This document shows, piece after piece, positions 34,481 to 43,931 of a stretch of DNA of 64,000 bases. The position numbers and the translations under genes were made by a program. Each line of letters starts with the position of its first letter. Position 1 is the first letter of the stretch. The stretch is from Nocardia stercoris (lineage in GTDB: Bacteria; Actinomycetota; Actinomycetes; Mycobacteriales; Mycobacteriaceae). The stretch is from positions 434,001 to 498,000 of the forward strand of contig NZ_RFFH01000004.1 in NCBI RefSeq assembly GCF_003696265.1. Direction: 5' to 3'. The notes below the pieces were generated by a model. The model did not search any database, was not told the DNA's origin, and saw only the letters and a list, made by a program, of their open reading frames with translations.

Positions 34481-35323
34481 ATGGCGGTGGTCGTGGTGAC
34501 GGATTCGTCGCCGAATCTTCCCGCGGCGGTGTACGAGGAGCGCGGTATCGAGGTCGTGCCGCTGCATGTCCTGGTCGACGACCGGTCCCTGCGTGAGGGG
34601 CTGGACACCGGCGAGATCGATTACGCCGCATCCGCGGTGAGTACCGCCGCGGCCTCGCCGGGCGATCTGCGGACGGCCTACGAACGCGCGCTCACCCGGT
34701 CCGGTGGTGACGGTGTCGTCGCGGTGCACATCTCGCGGCAGCTGTCGTCGACCTGGGAAGCGGGCCGGCAGGCGATCCGCGATATGGACGCCGCGCGCAC
34801 TGTGCGCCTGGTGGATTCGCTCAGCGCCGGGCTCGGGCACGGCATGACGGTGCTGGCCGCCGCCCGCCGCGCGGCCACCGGCGCCACGCTGGACATGGTC
34901 TACGACACCGCCGTCTCGACGGCCATGCGCGCCCGCACCCTGCTGGTGGTCAACCGCACCGAACAACTGCGCCGCGGTGGCCGATTGAGCTCGGCCGCAG
35001 CCTTTTTCGGCTCCGAACTGGTCACCAAGCCGGTGCTGCAGCTGGTGGACGGCCGCCTCGAACTACGCGAGAAGGCCCGCACCCGATCCAAGGCCTTCGC
35101 GAAACTCGTCGCGGCGGCCGTCGACGCGGCCGGTGACGACGGCGCGGCCATCGGCGTGCAGCACCTGGGTGCCCCCGAGGCCGCCGAAACCCTCGCGGCC
35201 CAGCTCACCGACCTGGTCCCCGACATCCGCGAACTGGTCACCGCCGAATTCGGCCCGACCCTGGGCGTCCACCTCGGACTCGGTTCGGTCGGTGTCGTCG
35301 TAGTACCCGGCGGCTGCGGCTGA
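34481..35323 (+). CDS. degV: DegV-family fatty-acid-binding protein
   Basis: 280 residues, 3 bp after octT. VVVVTDSSPNLPAAVYEERG and VVPLHVLVDD open the DegV fold; HISRQLSSTWEAGRQAI and the GGRLSSAAAFFGSEL region line the fatty-acid pocket. DegV/FakB proteins hold fatty acids, in some bacteria for a kinase. Here, next to OctT, it may hand medium-chain acyl groups to the MGLP pathway; that link is inference. Stop followed by 151 bp before comEA. Confidence 0.85.
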   Translation: MAVVVVTDSSPNLPAAVYEERGIEVVPLHVLVDDRSLREGLDTGEIDYAASAVSTAAASPGDLRTAYERALTRSGGDGVVAVHISRQLSSTWEAGRQAIRDMDAARTVRLVDSLSAGLGHGMTVLAAARRAATGATLDMVYDTAVSTAMRARTLLVVNRTEQLRRGGRLSSAAAFFGSELVTKPVLQLVDGRLELREKARTRSKAFAKLVAAAVDAAGDDGAAIGVQHLGAPEAAETLAAQLTDLVPDIRELVTAEFGPTLGVHLGLGSVGVVVVPGGCG

Positions 35324-35474
35324 CCACCCCGCTGGGCTCCTGACCTGAGCCGATCGGCCCGCCCCGCGCGTCGGTGTCCGGTGAGTTGTCCACAGCCCGA
35401 AGGAATTCCACAGACCTACTGTTTGCCCTGGTCGTCCGCCCTGTGACCCGTGCCGCGCTGCCTACCGTGAGGCC

Positions 35475-37175
35475 ATGGCGCGAGATGACGGCAGAGTGCG
35501 GGAGCGGCTCGGGGCACTCGGCGGTGGACCGCTGGGGGACCGCGGAGGTGGGCCGCGCATGGAGCACAGGGGTGGCCGGCACCGAGAGTCCCGCAGTGGT
35601 GTGCCGGCGGAGGCCGGCGCCGATCCGCGCGCGGCATCGAGTGGGCTGCTCGGAAGATTCGGCGGTAATCCCTTCGGCGAGAACAGCAGTGAGATAGCGG
35701 GAGAGCGCAGAGGCCGGCACCGCGAGCGCGGTGGCGAGTCTCGCGAAGCGGGCCTGCGGGGAACGGGCGACGGTGTGGCGTTCGGTGCGTTCGACGGCGG
35801 GCGCGCCGAGTCGGGTCGCGGCTCGGCCGGGCGGCACCGGGGGCGTATGCCCGGTGGGGAGTCCGACATGGCGGGCTCGCCGGTAAGTGTCGGCGGGGTC
35901 GATCACGGAAGAGCTGAGCTCGGTAGTCCGACCGCAGTCGGGTGGCACCGTGAGCGTGTGACCGGAGGGGGTGGTGGCGAGTCCGGCAAGGTGGGTCCGC
36001 CGGCAAGGGCAGGTCGTGGGTTCGCCGGGGCGTTCGATAGTGGAAAGGCCGAGCTCAGTGATCTGGCCGCAGATGTGCGGCACCGAGAGCGTGGGCTCGA
36101 TGAGCGTGGTGGCGAGTCGGGCACGGTGAGTCCGGTGGCAAGGGGAGGTCGTGGGTTCGCCGGGGCGTTCGATAGTGGACAAGCCGAGTTCGGTGGCCTG
36201 GCCGCAGATGTGCGGCACCGAGAGCGTGGGCTCGATGAGCGTGGTGGCAAGTTCGGCACCGCGGGTCTGCCGGAAAGAGTCGGCGCGGTCGAGCGGGTGC
36301 GTGCCGAGTTCGGTGGCGGCACCGCTGTGGGTCGGTGGGAACTGGATACGGAAAGCTTCGCTGCGGTGGGGCCGGTGGGGTCCGAAGGTGGTGAGCGGGA
36401 GCAGGATTCGGGTGGGGGTGTGCCGCTGCCGGTGCCGCCGTGGCTGAGTGAGCCGGTGGGCAGTGTGTCGTTCTGGCACGGGCGGCTGGTTCCGGAGCGG
36501 TTCCGGGGTGTGCGGCTGGATCCGGGGCGGCGGGGGGTCGTGGTGCTGGCGCTGGTGGGGGTGGCGGCAGTGGTGGTCGCGGGTGCGGCGGCACAGCGCG
36601 AGAAGCCGGTTGTGGCGGCGGTTCCGGCATTGCCGTCGATCGTTCCCGGGGCCGCGCTGACCTCGGTGGCGAGCGGTCCGGCGGTGGGTGCGGACAGCCG
36701 GACGCCGGATCCGCCCGCGCGCGTGGAGGATCTGGTCGTCAGTGTGGTCGGGCTGGTGGAACACCCTGGGCTGCTACATATTCCGTCGGGGTCGCGGGTG
36801 GCTGACGCGCTCTCCCGGGTAGGTGCCGCCGACGGGGCCGATCTGACGAGTCTCAATCTGGCCCAGAAGCTCTCCGACGGCGACCAGATCGTCGTCGGCT
36901 CGACCGGACCCGGATTGCATCCGGTCAGCGCCGTCCAGTCGGGTGGTGCGACGGCAGGTACCCGGGCTCCCGGCACCGCGACCGGACGGGTGAACCTCAA
37001 CTCCGCCACCGAGGCCGACCTCGACACCCTGCCCGGCGTCGGAGCGTCCACCGCCCGCGCGATCCTGGCCTGGCGCACCGAACACGGCCGCTTCACCGCC
37101 GTGGATCAGCTGGGCGAGGTCGCAGGTATCGGGCCGTCGCGACTGGCCCGCCTGCGTGCGCTGGTGACGCTGTGA
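35475..37175 (+). CDS. comEA: ComEA-like DNA-uptake protein with expanded repetitive N-terminus
   Basis: 566 residues if the first ATG is used. The C-terminal part is standard ComEA: a membrane helix (about 353-373, VVVLALVGVAAVVVAGAAA), a SLBB-like domain (VVSVVGLVEHPGLLHIPSGS) and the helix-hairpin-helix DNA-binding end (VNLNSATEADLDTLPGVGAS, FTAVDQLGEVAGIGPSRLAR). The N-terminal 345 residues are unusual: Gly/Arg/Glu-rich, with imperfect repeats of about 45 residues. Mycobacterial ComEA is near 300 residues, so this leader adds over 200. The start could be later, but the repeats stay in frame without stops, which argues they are translated. The stop overlaps comEC by 4 bp. Confidence 0.85.
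   Translation: MARDDGRVRERLGALGGGPLGDRGGGPRMEHRGGRHRESRSGVPAEAGADPRAASSGLLGRFGGNPFGENSSEIAGERRGRHRERGGESREAGLRGTGDGVAFGAFDGGRAESGRGSAGRHRGRMPGGESDMAGSPVSVGGVDHGRAELGSPTAVGWHRERVTGGGGGESGKVGPPARAGRGFAGAFDSGKAELSDLAADVRHRERGLDERGGESGTVSPVARGGRGFAGAFDSGQAEFGGLAADVRHRERGLDERGGKFGTAGLPERVGAVERVRAEFGGGTAVGRWELDTESFAAVGPVGSEGGEREQDSGGGVPLPVPPWLSEPVGSVSFWHGRLVPERFRGVRLDPGRRGVVVLALVGVAAVVVAGAAAQREKPVVAAVPALPSIVPGAALTSVASGPAVGADSRTPDPPARVEDLVVSVVGLVEHPGLLHIPSGSRVADALSRVGAADGADLTSLNLAQKLSDGDQIVVGSTGPGLHPVSAVQSGGATAGTRAPGTATGRVNLNSATEADLDTLPGVGASTARAILAWRTEHGRFTAVDQLGEVAGIGPSRLARLRALVTL
36012..36281 (+). repeat. Two 135-bp tandem units in comEA leader
   Basis: Copies starting at 36012 and 36147 are nearly identical (45 codons each; GRGFAGAFDSG...DERGG). 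More diverged copies can be seen on both sides, from about 35770 to 36330. The unit length is a multiple of three, keeping the frame. Confidence 0.85.
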
Positions 37176-38722
37176 GCGGCCCCGCGCCGGCCGACCGGCA
37201 ACTGGTCGAGGTGCCGTCGGTGCTCGACATCCGTTTGCTGCCGGTGGCATTGAGCTGCTGGGCAGCGGCACTGGTGGCGATCGGATTCGGCTGGCGGATC
37301 GGCCTGATCCTCGCCGGTGTCCTGACAGCTGCCGCGATTGCCTTGTCGCCCATGCTGTTTCGCGATCGGAAGCAGCCGGGTGCGGTGCTGCTCCTGGTGC
37401 TGCTCGCGGTCTTGTTGACCGGGGCGGGGTTCGCGGCTGCCGCGGCCTGGCAGGAGTACCGCGCCGAAACCCATCCGCTGCGCCACATGGCAGGCGGAAC
37501 CTACGTGACCGCGGTCGTGGTGCCCAGCGAAGACCCGAAGCAGTTGCCGGAGCAGGCTTTCGGCCCGCGGCAGTGGATGGTGCGGGCGGGCCTGCTGGAA
37601 TACCGGCACGGTCCGGTGCCGGTCCGGGCCGGCGGCTCGGTGATCGTGCTCGCGCCCGGACCGGGGTGGTCCGCGCTGGTCCCGGGCCAGCAGGTGACCT
37701 TCCGGGCGCGAGTGCAGCGCCCGTGGCGCCACGACCTGACCGTGGCCGTCCTGCGAGCGCAGGGCCCGCCCACCGCGGTCGGGCCACCACCCTGGTGGCA
37801 GGTGCCCGCGACGGCAGTGCGCACCCGGTTCGTCGCCGCCGCGCAACGGGCACTGCCGGAACGGGCCGCGGGCCTGCTGCCGGGGCTCGTGGACGGCGAC
37901 ACCGCGCGCTTGCCCGACGATGTCCGGGAGAACTTCACGAAGACCGATCTGTCGCATCTGGTGGCTGTATCGGGAACCAACGTGACGATCGTGCTGGCCA
38001 GCGTGCTGGTGTCCGTTCGCCGGGTGTCGTTGGGCCCGCGGGTCGGTGCGCTGCTCGCCGCCCTGGCGCTGACCGGATTCGTGATCCTGGCCCGGCCCTC
38101 GCCCACGGTCCTGCGGGCGGCGGTGATGGGTGCCGTCACGCTGACAGCGGTCGTCACCGGCCGCCGTCGCCAGGCCTTGCCGGCCCTGTGCACCGCAGTG
38201 GTCGGACTGCTCGCCTTCTCGCCGGGACTCGCCCTGGACGCGGGCTTCGCGCTCTCGGTGCTGGCGACGGCCGGCCTGATCCTCCTCGCTCCGGGCTGGT
38301 CCCAGTGGCTCGTGGCACACGGCTGGCCGCACCGCCCAGCCGAGGCGGTGTCGGTCGCCCTGGCGGCGTTCCTGCTCAGCAGCCCGGTCATCGCCGCACT
38401 CACCGGCCACGTCGGCCTGCTCGCCGTGCTGGCGAACGTCCTGGTCGAGCCGGTCGTCGCCCCGATCACCGTGCTGGGAACGCTGGGCGCGCTGCTGTCG
38501 TGCCTGTGGCTACCGGGCGCGGTCCTGCTGCTGCGACTCACCGGTCCGCCGCTGTGGTGGCTCCTCGAGGTATCGGGTCGTGGTGCCGCACTGGGCATTT
38601 CACTGTCGGTGCCCAGCGGTGTGTGGGGCGGCGCGGCTACCGCCGCGGTGGTCGCGGTGCTGGTCGCACTGTCCGCCCGGCCGCCGGGAGACCACCGCAC
38701 GCCGGCGGATCCCGATGGATGA
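37172..38722 (+). CDS. comEC: ComEC/Rec2-family competence membrane protein
   Basis: 516 residues, GTG overlapping the comEA stop. Three N-terminal helices, an OB-like exposed region (about 95-215), then the Competence domain with [20 protein letters not shown] and seven or so helices. ComEC forms the channel that moves single-stranded DNA across the membrane. The protein ends shortly after the last helix: the metallo-beta-lactamase-like nuclease domain found in Bacillus ComEC is absent, as in other actinobacteria. With comEA it forms a two-gene DNA-uptake unit, although natural competence in these bacteria is poorly established. Confidence 0.92.
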   Translation: MSGPAPADRQLVEVPSVLDIRLLPVALSCWAAALVAIGFGWRIGLILAGVLTAAAIALSPMLFRDRKQPGAVLLLVLLAVLLTGAGFAAAAAWQEYRAETHPLRHMAGGTYVTAVVVPSEDPKQLPEQAFGPRQWMVRAGLLEYRHGPVPVRAGGSVIVLAPGPGWSALVPGQQVTFRARVQRPWRHDLTVAVLRAQGPPTAVGPPPWWQVPATAVRTRFVAAAQRALPERAAGLLPGLVDGDTARLPDDVRENFTKTDLSHLVAVSGTNVTIVLASVLVSVRRVSLGPRVGALLAALALTGFVILARPSPTVLRAAVMGAVTLTAVVTGRRRQALPALCTAVVGLLAFSPGLALDAGFALSVLATAGLILLAPGWSQWLVAHGWPHRPAEAVSVALAAFLLSSPVIAALTGHVGLLAVLANVLVEPVVAPITVLGTLGALLSCLWLPGAVLLLRLTGPPLWWLLEVSGRGAALGISLSVPSGVWGGAATAAVVAVLVALSARPPGDHRTPADPDG

Positions 38723-38825
38723 GCGGGCCGGGCCGGACGAGGTGCGCCGGCCCGACGGCCGTAGCCCGCGCCCGAGTCGACGAGCCGCGGGAAGTCTGTC
38801 GGTGCCCATCCGTAGGATCGACGCC

Positions 38826-39794
38826 GTGACCGAACGGCCCGCCCCCCTGCATCTCGTGCTCGGCGAGGAAGAGCTGCTGATCGAGCGCGCTGTCGCCGCG
38901 GTCGTCGCCGACGTACGGGCATCGGTACCCGATCCGGCGGCGCTACCGGTCGACCGGCTGCGTGCCGGTGACGCGGGGACCGCCGAACTGGCCGAGCTTT
39001 TGAGCCCGTCGCTGTTCGCCGAGGAGCGGGTGATCGTGCTGGAGTCGGCCGCCGAGGCGGGTAAGGACGCGGTCGCGCTGATCACCGACGCCGCGGCGAA
39101 TCCGACCGAGGGCGTGGTGATGGTGATCCTGCACTCGGGCGGCGGCCGGGCCAAGGCACTGGCCCCGGCGCTGCAGAAGCTGGGTGCGGTCACCCACGCC
39201 TGCGCTCGGGTGTCGAAGGCATCGGAGCGAACCGAGTTCGTGCGCAACGAATTCCGCACAGCGGGCATCCGGGTGTCGGCCGATGTGGTGCAGGCGGTGC
39301 TGGAGTCGGTGGGGTCGGATCTGCGCGAGCTGTCCGCGGCCTGCTCGCAGCTGGCCGCCGATACCGGTGGCCGCTTGGATGTGGCCGCGGTGCGCCGGTA
39401 CTACTCCGGTAAGGCGGAGGTCACCGGTTTCGACGTGGCCGACCTCGCGGTCGGCGGCGACCGGGCCGAAGCCATGGAGGCCCTGCGCTGGGCGATCGAC
39501 CGGGGCGTGCCGGCCGTGCTGCTGGCCGACGCCCTGGCCGATTCGGTCCACACCATCGCGCGGGTGGGCTCGGCCGGGCGGGCCGACCCCTTCTCGCTGG
39601 CGCCGCAGCTCGGCATGCCGCCGTGGAAGGTGAAGAAGGCGCAGGGGCAGGTCCGGGCCTGGAACTCCGGTTCGATCGGTGCCGCCCTGCAGGTCGTGGC
39701 CACCTTGAACGCCGACGTCAAGGGCGGCGCGGCCGACAGCAACTACGCCCTGGAACGGGCGTTGGGTCGGATCTTGGACCTGCGCGGGGCGTAG
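38826..39794 (+). CDS. holA: DNA polymerase III subunit delta
   Basis: 322 residues from GTG ([13 protein letters not shown]). [20 protein letters not shown] opens domain [21 protein letters not shown] and the [20 protein letters not shown] helix-rich region are typical of HolA. The C-terminus [20 protein letters not shown] and [16 protein letters not shown] match the clamp-loader collar. It opens the beta clamp during loading. 103 bp separate it from comEC. Confidence 0.94.
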   Translation: MTERPAPLHLVLGEEELLIERAVAAVVADVRASVPDPAALPVDRLRAGDAGTAELAELLSPSLFAEERVIVLESAAEAGKDAVALITDAAANPTEGVVMVILHSGGGRAKALAPALQKLGAVTHACARVSKASERTEFVRNEFRTAGIRVSADVVQAVLESVGSDLRELSAACSQLAADTGGRLDVAAVRRYYSGKAEVTGFDVADLAVGGDRAEAMEALRWAIDRGVPAVLLADALADSVHTIARVGSAGRADPFSLAPQLGMPPWKVKKAQGQVRAWNSGSIGAALQVVATLNADVKGGAADSNYALERALGRILDLRGA

Positions 39795-39807
39795 CGTTAC
39801 ACCCCGC
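39784..39807 (+). terminator. Weak hairpin at holA stop
   Basis: GCGGGG (39784-39789) and CCCCGC (39802-39807) enclose the holA stop codon. The stem is short and no T-run follows. Confidence 0.3.
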
Positions 39808-39961
39808 CGCCGGATTCACAGGAAAAGCACAAGTGAATTCGGGCACGGTCCTGGGTACCTGCGAGTTGACTAGTTATGTGCGGGGGCACGGGCTCGGCAC
39901 ATTGCGCTGGAGCACCCGACTCGCACCCGGCCGGCGTACCGATGTCCGAGGAGGCGAGGCT

Positions 39962-40702
39962 GTGCACACCGAGGTGACGACTGCTCTGACCCACCGTGAG
40001 CTGGCCCAGCTCATCGGCATCCAAGCCGAGTCCGTCAGCCATCGTGGCTCACGGTCGCTGAACGCCGACGCGGTCGGTGCGTACACCGATATCGCGCGTG
40101 GCCGTTCGGCTTTCGTCGTCGCGGACGGGATCGGTGACCATCTGCTCGCGGTCCGCGCCGCCCGCACGGCCGCCGCCACCGCCGCGCACGCGTCCGCCGC
40201 CTGCGGCGCGGTGGCCGGGATCCTGGCCGCGCAGCAGGAGCTGACGCGGCAGTTCCCGCAGGCGAAGGCCGACTGCGTCCTGGTGGTCGCGGTCCTGCCC
40301 GCACCCGAATACCCCGACATACCGTGCGATATCGCATGGGTGGGCGATTGCCGCGCCTACCGGTGGAACGGTCGCGTCCTGCACCAGATCACCACCGACC
40401 ACACCGTGGCCGAAGCGCTCAGTTCCCGTGGCATCCGCCCGACCGCCCGCATGGGCCACCTGGTCACCACCTCCGTCCGCACGGTCACACCCGAGGAGAT
40501 CGGCCACGCCACGACCGGCACCAGCAGCGGCCGCTTCCTGCTCGCCTCCGACGGCGCCCACAAACCCCTGACCATGGCCGCTATCCGAGACGTTCTGGCC
40601 GCCGCCGAAACCCCCGGCGCCGCCGCAGCGTCCCTGACCGACGGCGCCCTGCGCGCCGGCGGAACCGACAACACCACAGCCCTCGTCCTGGACCGCGCTT
40701 AA
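39962..40702 (+). CDS. PP2C-like protein phosphatase
   Basis: 246 residues, GTG start 8 nt after GAGGAGGCG. The order of motifs is that of PP2C Ser/Thr phosphatases: HRGSRSLNADAVGAY, VVADGIGDHLLAVRAA (metal-binding Asp), IAWVGDCRAYRWNG, HTVAEALSSRGI, LLASDGAHKPL and GGTDNTTALVL (final metal-binding Asp). The usual DGxGGH reads DGIGDH, so the metal site may be altered. No kinase or membrane segment is attached. It is not next to pknB-type genes, so its partner is unknown. Its last codons recur as decayed copies in the following 0.6 kb. Confidence 0.82.
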   Translation: MHTEVTTALTHRELAQLIGIQAESVSHRGSRSLNADAVGAYTDIARGRSAFVVADGIGDHLLAVRAARTAAATAAHASAACGAVAGILAAQQELTRQFPQAKADCVLVVAVLPAPEYPDIPCDIAWVGDCRAYRWNGRVLHQITTDHTVAEALSSRGIRPTARMGHLVTTSVRTVTPEEIGHATTGTSSGRFLLASDGAHKPLTMAAIRDVLAAAETPGAAAASLTDGALRAGGTDNTTALVLDRA

Positions 40703-41330
40703 CCGCCCCCGCTGCGGCCGATTCGTCCGCCCTGCGCACGGGCGGGATCGACTGCGCCACAGCCCTCGTCCTGCGCGCGGCCGCATTGCACACCAGCACC
40801 GACTGCGCCAACCGATCTCGTTGGGCCAAACCATTCGGCGCTCGGTGTGTGGGCGGGTTCGACCGAGTGACGGCCCTCGTCCAGGACCGCGCCTAACCGC
40901 CCCGCTGCGGCCGATTCGTCCGCCCTGCGCACGGGCGGGATCGACTGCGCCACAGCCCTCGTCCTGCGCGCGGCCGCATTGCACACCAGCACCGACTGCG
41001 CCAACCGATCTCGTTGCGGCCCAACCATTCGGCGCTCTGTGTGTGGGCGGGATCGACTGAGTCACGGCCCTCGTCTTGGACCGCGCCTAACCGCCCCCGC
41101 TGCGGCCGATTCGTTCGCCCAGCGCGGGCGGGTTCGACCGAGTGACGGCCCTCGTCTTGGACCGCGCCTCACCGCCCCCACCACGGCCGATTCGTTCGCC
41201 CTGCGCGCGGGCGGGTTCGACTTCGCCACGGTCCTCGTCTCGCGCGGCCCGCATTGCACCTGCGCACCGGACTGCGCCAACCGATCTCGTTGCGGCCCAA
41301 CCATTCACGCTCTGTGTGTGCGGGATCGAT
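40701..41330 (+). repeat. Tandem array of decayed copies of the phosphatase 3' end
   Basis: This 0.7 kb gap has no gene. Its units start with AACCGCC at 40701, 40895, 41089 and 41170, giving periods of 194, 194 and 81 bp. Each 194-bp unit carries two versions of a motif of about 45 bp (GGCGGG-T/A-TCGAC...GCCCTCGTC...CCGCG) that resembles the end of the phosphatase gene (GGTDNTTALVLDRA). Motif copies begin near 40743, 40852, 40935, 41046, 41129 and 41209, with a remnant near 41325. Frames are broken by stops. The last 90 bp before the next gene are unremarkable. Confidence 0.85.
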
Positions 41331-41419
41331 CAGGTCAGGCCTTGCCTGAACGCCCTTGGCCGATCCTGTTGTTGTCACCTAGTTGCGTGCCGCGCGATTG
41401 CTATGGGCCGCTGTGGGAT

Positions 41420-42967
41420 TCAGCGGCGCGCGCGGCGCGTGACCACCGCGGTGCCGCCGTGCGCGGCGAAGACCGCGACGACCAGTACCGTCACCAGTTC
41501 CAGCACATCGAAGGCCACCGAATCGGCGGCGGGCTCGGCCAGGGTCTCCTGTACAGGGGGTACCACCGCTGGCGGTGTGATCATCGGTGGCTCGGGCACC
41601 CGCTGCGGCGCCGGGGCGACCCGGCCCGCCGCCGGGATCGGCACCACGGCTGGCAGCGGGGGTGGCGACAGCAGCAGCGGTAAGCCGGGCAGTGGGGCCG
41701 GTGGATGCGGCAGCAGGGCCAGACAGCCGAGGGCGATCCCGGAGGCGCCACCGGCGATGATGCTGCCCAGAGCCGAACCGCTGCCCGTTCCGGATCCGCC
41801 GATCAACGCGGGACCGCTGCCGAAACTACCGATCAACGCCGGACCGCTGCCGAAGCTGCCGGAACTTCCCACCGATCCCGCCGAGGCGAGCCCGCCGCCG
41901 AGCGCGCTCGCCGAACACGCTGCCGCACTACCGGCATCGGAGCTCCCACTCGGGGCAATGTCGCCCGCGGCCGGGGTTGCGGCCTGCGCAGGACCGGCCG
42001 GAGTACCGACAGCCGGAGTGACCACGACCGGCCCAGGTGCGGCGTGGCCGACGGGTTGCTCAGCCGAACCTGTACTGCCGGAACCCAATCCGATCGAGCC
42101 ACCCGTATTCGGTATGCCACTGCCCGATTCCACACTGCCGGTGCCCAATCCGAGGCGGCTACTGGCGTCGGTGCTGCCGGTGCCCAGTCCGAGGTGGGTG
42201 CTGGCGTCGGTGCTGCCGGTGCCCAACCCGAGGCGGCTACTGGCGTCGGTGCTGCCTGTGCCCAGTCCGAGGTGGGTGCTGGCGTCGGTGCTGCCTGTGC
42301 CCAGTCCGAGGTGGGTGCTGGCGTCGGTGCTGCCGGTGCCCAACCCGAGGTGGGTGCTGGCGTCGGTGCTGCCGGTGCCCAACCCGAGGTGGGTGCTGCC
42401 GTCGGTGCTGCCGGTGCCCAACCCGAGGCGGGTGCTGGCGTCGGTGCTGCCTGTGCCCAACCCGGGGCGGGTACTCACGTCGCCGCTGTCGTTTTCGAGA
42501 CCGCGGTGGCTGTCTATGTCCGCGCTGCCGTATTCCGGACCGAGGCGGCTACTGACGTCCGTGCTGTTGCCACCCGGCATGCCGCCGGTGCGCACGCCGT
42601 CGATCAACTCCTGTGGTGGCAGCGGCATGCCCGCCGATCCACTGATCGGTAGCGTCGGCATTCCTGCGGGCCCGACGGTCGGCAGCGCGGGCATTCCTGC
42701 GGGTCCGGCGGCTGGCATTTCTGCCGGTCCGACAACCGGTAGCGTCGGCATTCCCGCCGGTCCGGCGGGCGGTTGCGTTGGTACCTCCGCGGGACCGACA
42801 ACCGGTAGCGTCGGCATTTCCGCCGGTCCGATGACCGGCAGTAGTGGCAACCCCGGCAGCGGCAACACCGGTTCGGCCGTGACCGGGCCCGCGAGTCCGG
42901 CCGTGGTCGCGATCAGTACGGCCAGACCTGCCGCGAATAGGACGGTCAGTGCCCGGTTACGAGGCAT
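41420..42967 (-). CDS. Secreted repeat protein with C-terminal membrane anchor
   Basis: 515 residues. A signal peptide (1-32, ending VTAEP) is followed by Pro/Gly-rich units of the form GPAGMPTLPVV (about 48-115), then nine tandem 13-residue units (168-284; LGLGTGSTDASTH or ...SSR), then Gly/Ser/Pro-rich sequence. The C-terminus has a hydrophobic segment (ELVTVLVVAVFAAHGGTAVV) and a basic end RRARR, the plan of a surface stalk held in the membrane; there is no LPxTG motif. The ATG lies 11 bp inside the end of the upstream DUF4239 gene, so translation is probably coupled. I know no family. Confidence 0.65.
   Translation of the reverse strand: MPRNRALTVLFAAGLAVLIATTAGLAGPVTAEPVLPLPGLPLLPVIGPAEMPTLPVVGPAEVPTQPPAGPAGMPTLPVVGPAEMPAAGPAGMPALPTVGPAGMPTLPISGSAGMPLPPQELIDGVRTGGMPGGNSTDVSSRLGPEYGSADIDSHRGLENDSGDVSTRPGLGTGSTDASTRLGLGTGSTDGSTHLGLGTGSTDASTHLGLGTGSTDASTHLGLGTGSTDASTHLGLGTGSTDASSRLGLGTGSTDASTHLGLGTGSTDASSRLGLGTGSVESGSGIPNTGGSIGLGSGSTGSAEQPVGHAAPGPVVVTPAVGTPAGPAQAATPAAGDIAPSGSSDAGSAAACSASALGGGLASAGSVGSSGSFGSGPALIGSFGSGPALIGGSGTGSGSALGSIIAGGASGIALGCLALLPHPPAPLPGLPLLLSPPPLPAVVPIPAAGRVAPAPQRVPEPPMITPPAVVPPVQETLAEPAADSVAFDVLELVTVLVVAVFAAHGGTAVVTRRARR
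42116..42466 (-). repeat. Nine 39-bp tandem repeats in secreted-protein gene
   Basis: Exactly 9 x 39 bp in frame. Units end in either STH or S(T/S)R codons; neighbouring units are often identical at the DNA level, so copy number is probably variable between strains. Confidence 0.9.
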
Positions 42968-43739
42968 GCTGGACCGGTCCGGTGGTGGGCTGGAACTGTT
43001 CGAGGGCCAGGCGGAAGGTGTCGGCCGGCACTACGTCGCCGCCGGCGAAGGGATGGTCGAGATTGTGGATCTGCAGCAGTACCGACCCGATCACGACTCC
43101 CAGCAGCGCGATCATCACCACGCTGCGCCTGCTCACTCGCACGCCGGACAGGACCGGACTGAGCAGCAGTAGCGCGGCGGCGATGTAGAGCGCGACGTAG
43201 AGGAATCCGGGGATGCCGTGGGCGGCGGAGTTGGCCCGATAGTGCCGCGCGTCGGCGACCTTGTCCAGGCCGGACAGCGCGTTCGCGCGCAGCGTCGATT
43301 CGTAGGGATCGGCGGGTCGCAGCTGCTGGACGGTGTCCCGCAGGCGGTCGAACGTGGCTTGTGTTTGTGGGTCCAGCCGCTGGTCGCGGTCCATGACCGG
43401 CCATTCCTGGGTGACGACCGACGTCGTGTAGTCGTGCACCTGCTGCTGGATCTGCTCCCGCTCGGGCCCGGGCATCGAATGCGCCGCCCAGTAGGTCTCG
43501 ATCAGCGCGTTGGCCTCGGCGACCGTGCGGCCGCGCGCGTTGTCGTACTGCTGCCAGCAGATCACCACCACGAAGGCGACGATGGCGGCGAAGAACGTTT
43601 TGATGAGGTCGAAGACCAGTGTGCCGGACGATTCGTCGCTGCTCTGCCGCCAGCCGGCGGGGCGCAATCGGTCACCGAGCAGAAACGCGAGCAGCGCGAC
43701 CAGCGCTCCCCCCACCGCGACCATGACTTCCATGACCAT
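42957..43739 (-). CDS. DUF4239 membrane protein
   Basis: 260 residues from ATG (MVMEVMVAVGG); a GTG five codons upstream is possible. Two N-terminal helices (about 7-22 and 45-65), a helical extracytoplasmic part with ETYWAAHSMPGPEREQIQQQ, and two C-terminal helices (FLYVALYIAAALLLLSPVLS and a second). The layout matches DUF4239, a bestrophin-like membrane family of unknown role. The 3' end overlaps the repeat-protein start by 11 bp, so the two proteins may work together at the envelope. Confidence 0.75.
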   Translation of the reverse strand: MVMEVMVAVGGALVALLAFLLGDRLRPAGWRQSSDESSGTLVFDLIKTFFAAIVAFVVVICWQQYDNARGRTVAEANALIETYWAAHSMPGPEREQIQQQVHDYTTSVVTQEWPVMDRDQRLDPQTQATFDRLRDTVQQLRPADPYESTLRANALSGLDKVADARHYRANSAAHGIPGFLYVALYIAAALLLLSPVLSGVRVSRRSVVMIALLGVVIGSVLLQIHNLDHPFAGGDVVPADTFRLALEQFQPTTGPVQHAS

Positions 43740-43850
43740 GACGACAATCCCCACTTCCCATGTGGCGAAACGGTTTTCGTGGGGTATTCGTGGTCGCCGG
43801 TGCGGGGGATGGGAAGCGGGAGCGATGCCGGTTCAAAGGTCGCGGACACG

Positions 43851-43902
43851 ACAAAAAGCCGCCGTGGTCGCCTGCTCAGCAGGCCCTCTCGCCACGACGG
43901 CT
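43851..43902 (-). terminator. Intrinsic terminator of rpsT
   Basis: Read on the minus strand: AGCCGTCGTGG pairs with CCACGGCGGCT (one G-T wobble), enclosing an inner hairpin GCCTGC-TGA-GCAGGC, and the stem is followed by TTTTTGT. This is the clearest rho-independent terminator in the window. Confidence 0.9.
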
Positions 43903-43931
43903 GGGGGACTCGCGGACTGCGAGCCCTCGAC

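Noticed and set aside
35238..36764. 508-codon minus-strand frame with Thr/His/Arg/Pro repeats
   Set aside because: Antisense image of the comEA repeats; no motif, and comEA on the plus strand continues into recognised domains and overlaps comEC.
42116..42466. Regular 39-bp repeats considered as a CRISPR array
   Set aside because: Units are contiguous without unique spacers and encode in-frame peptide repeats; no cas genes.
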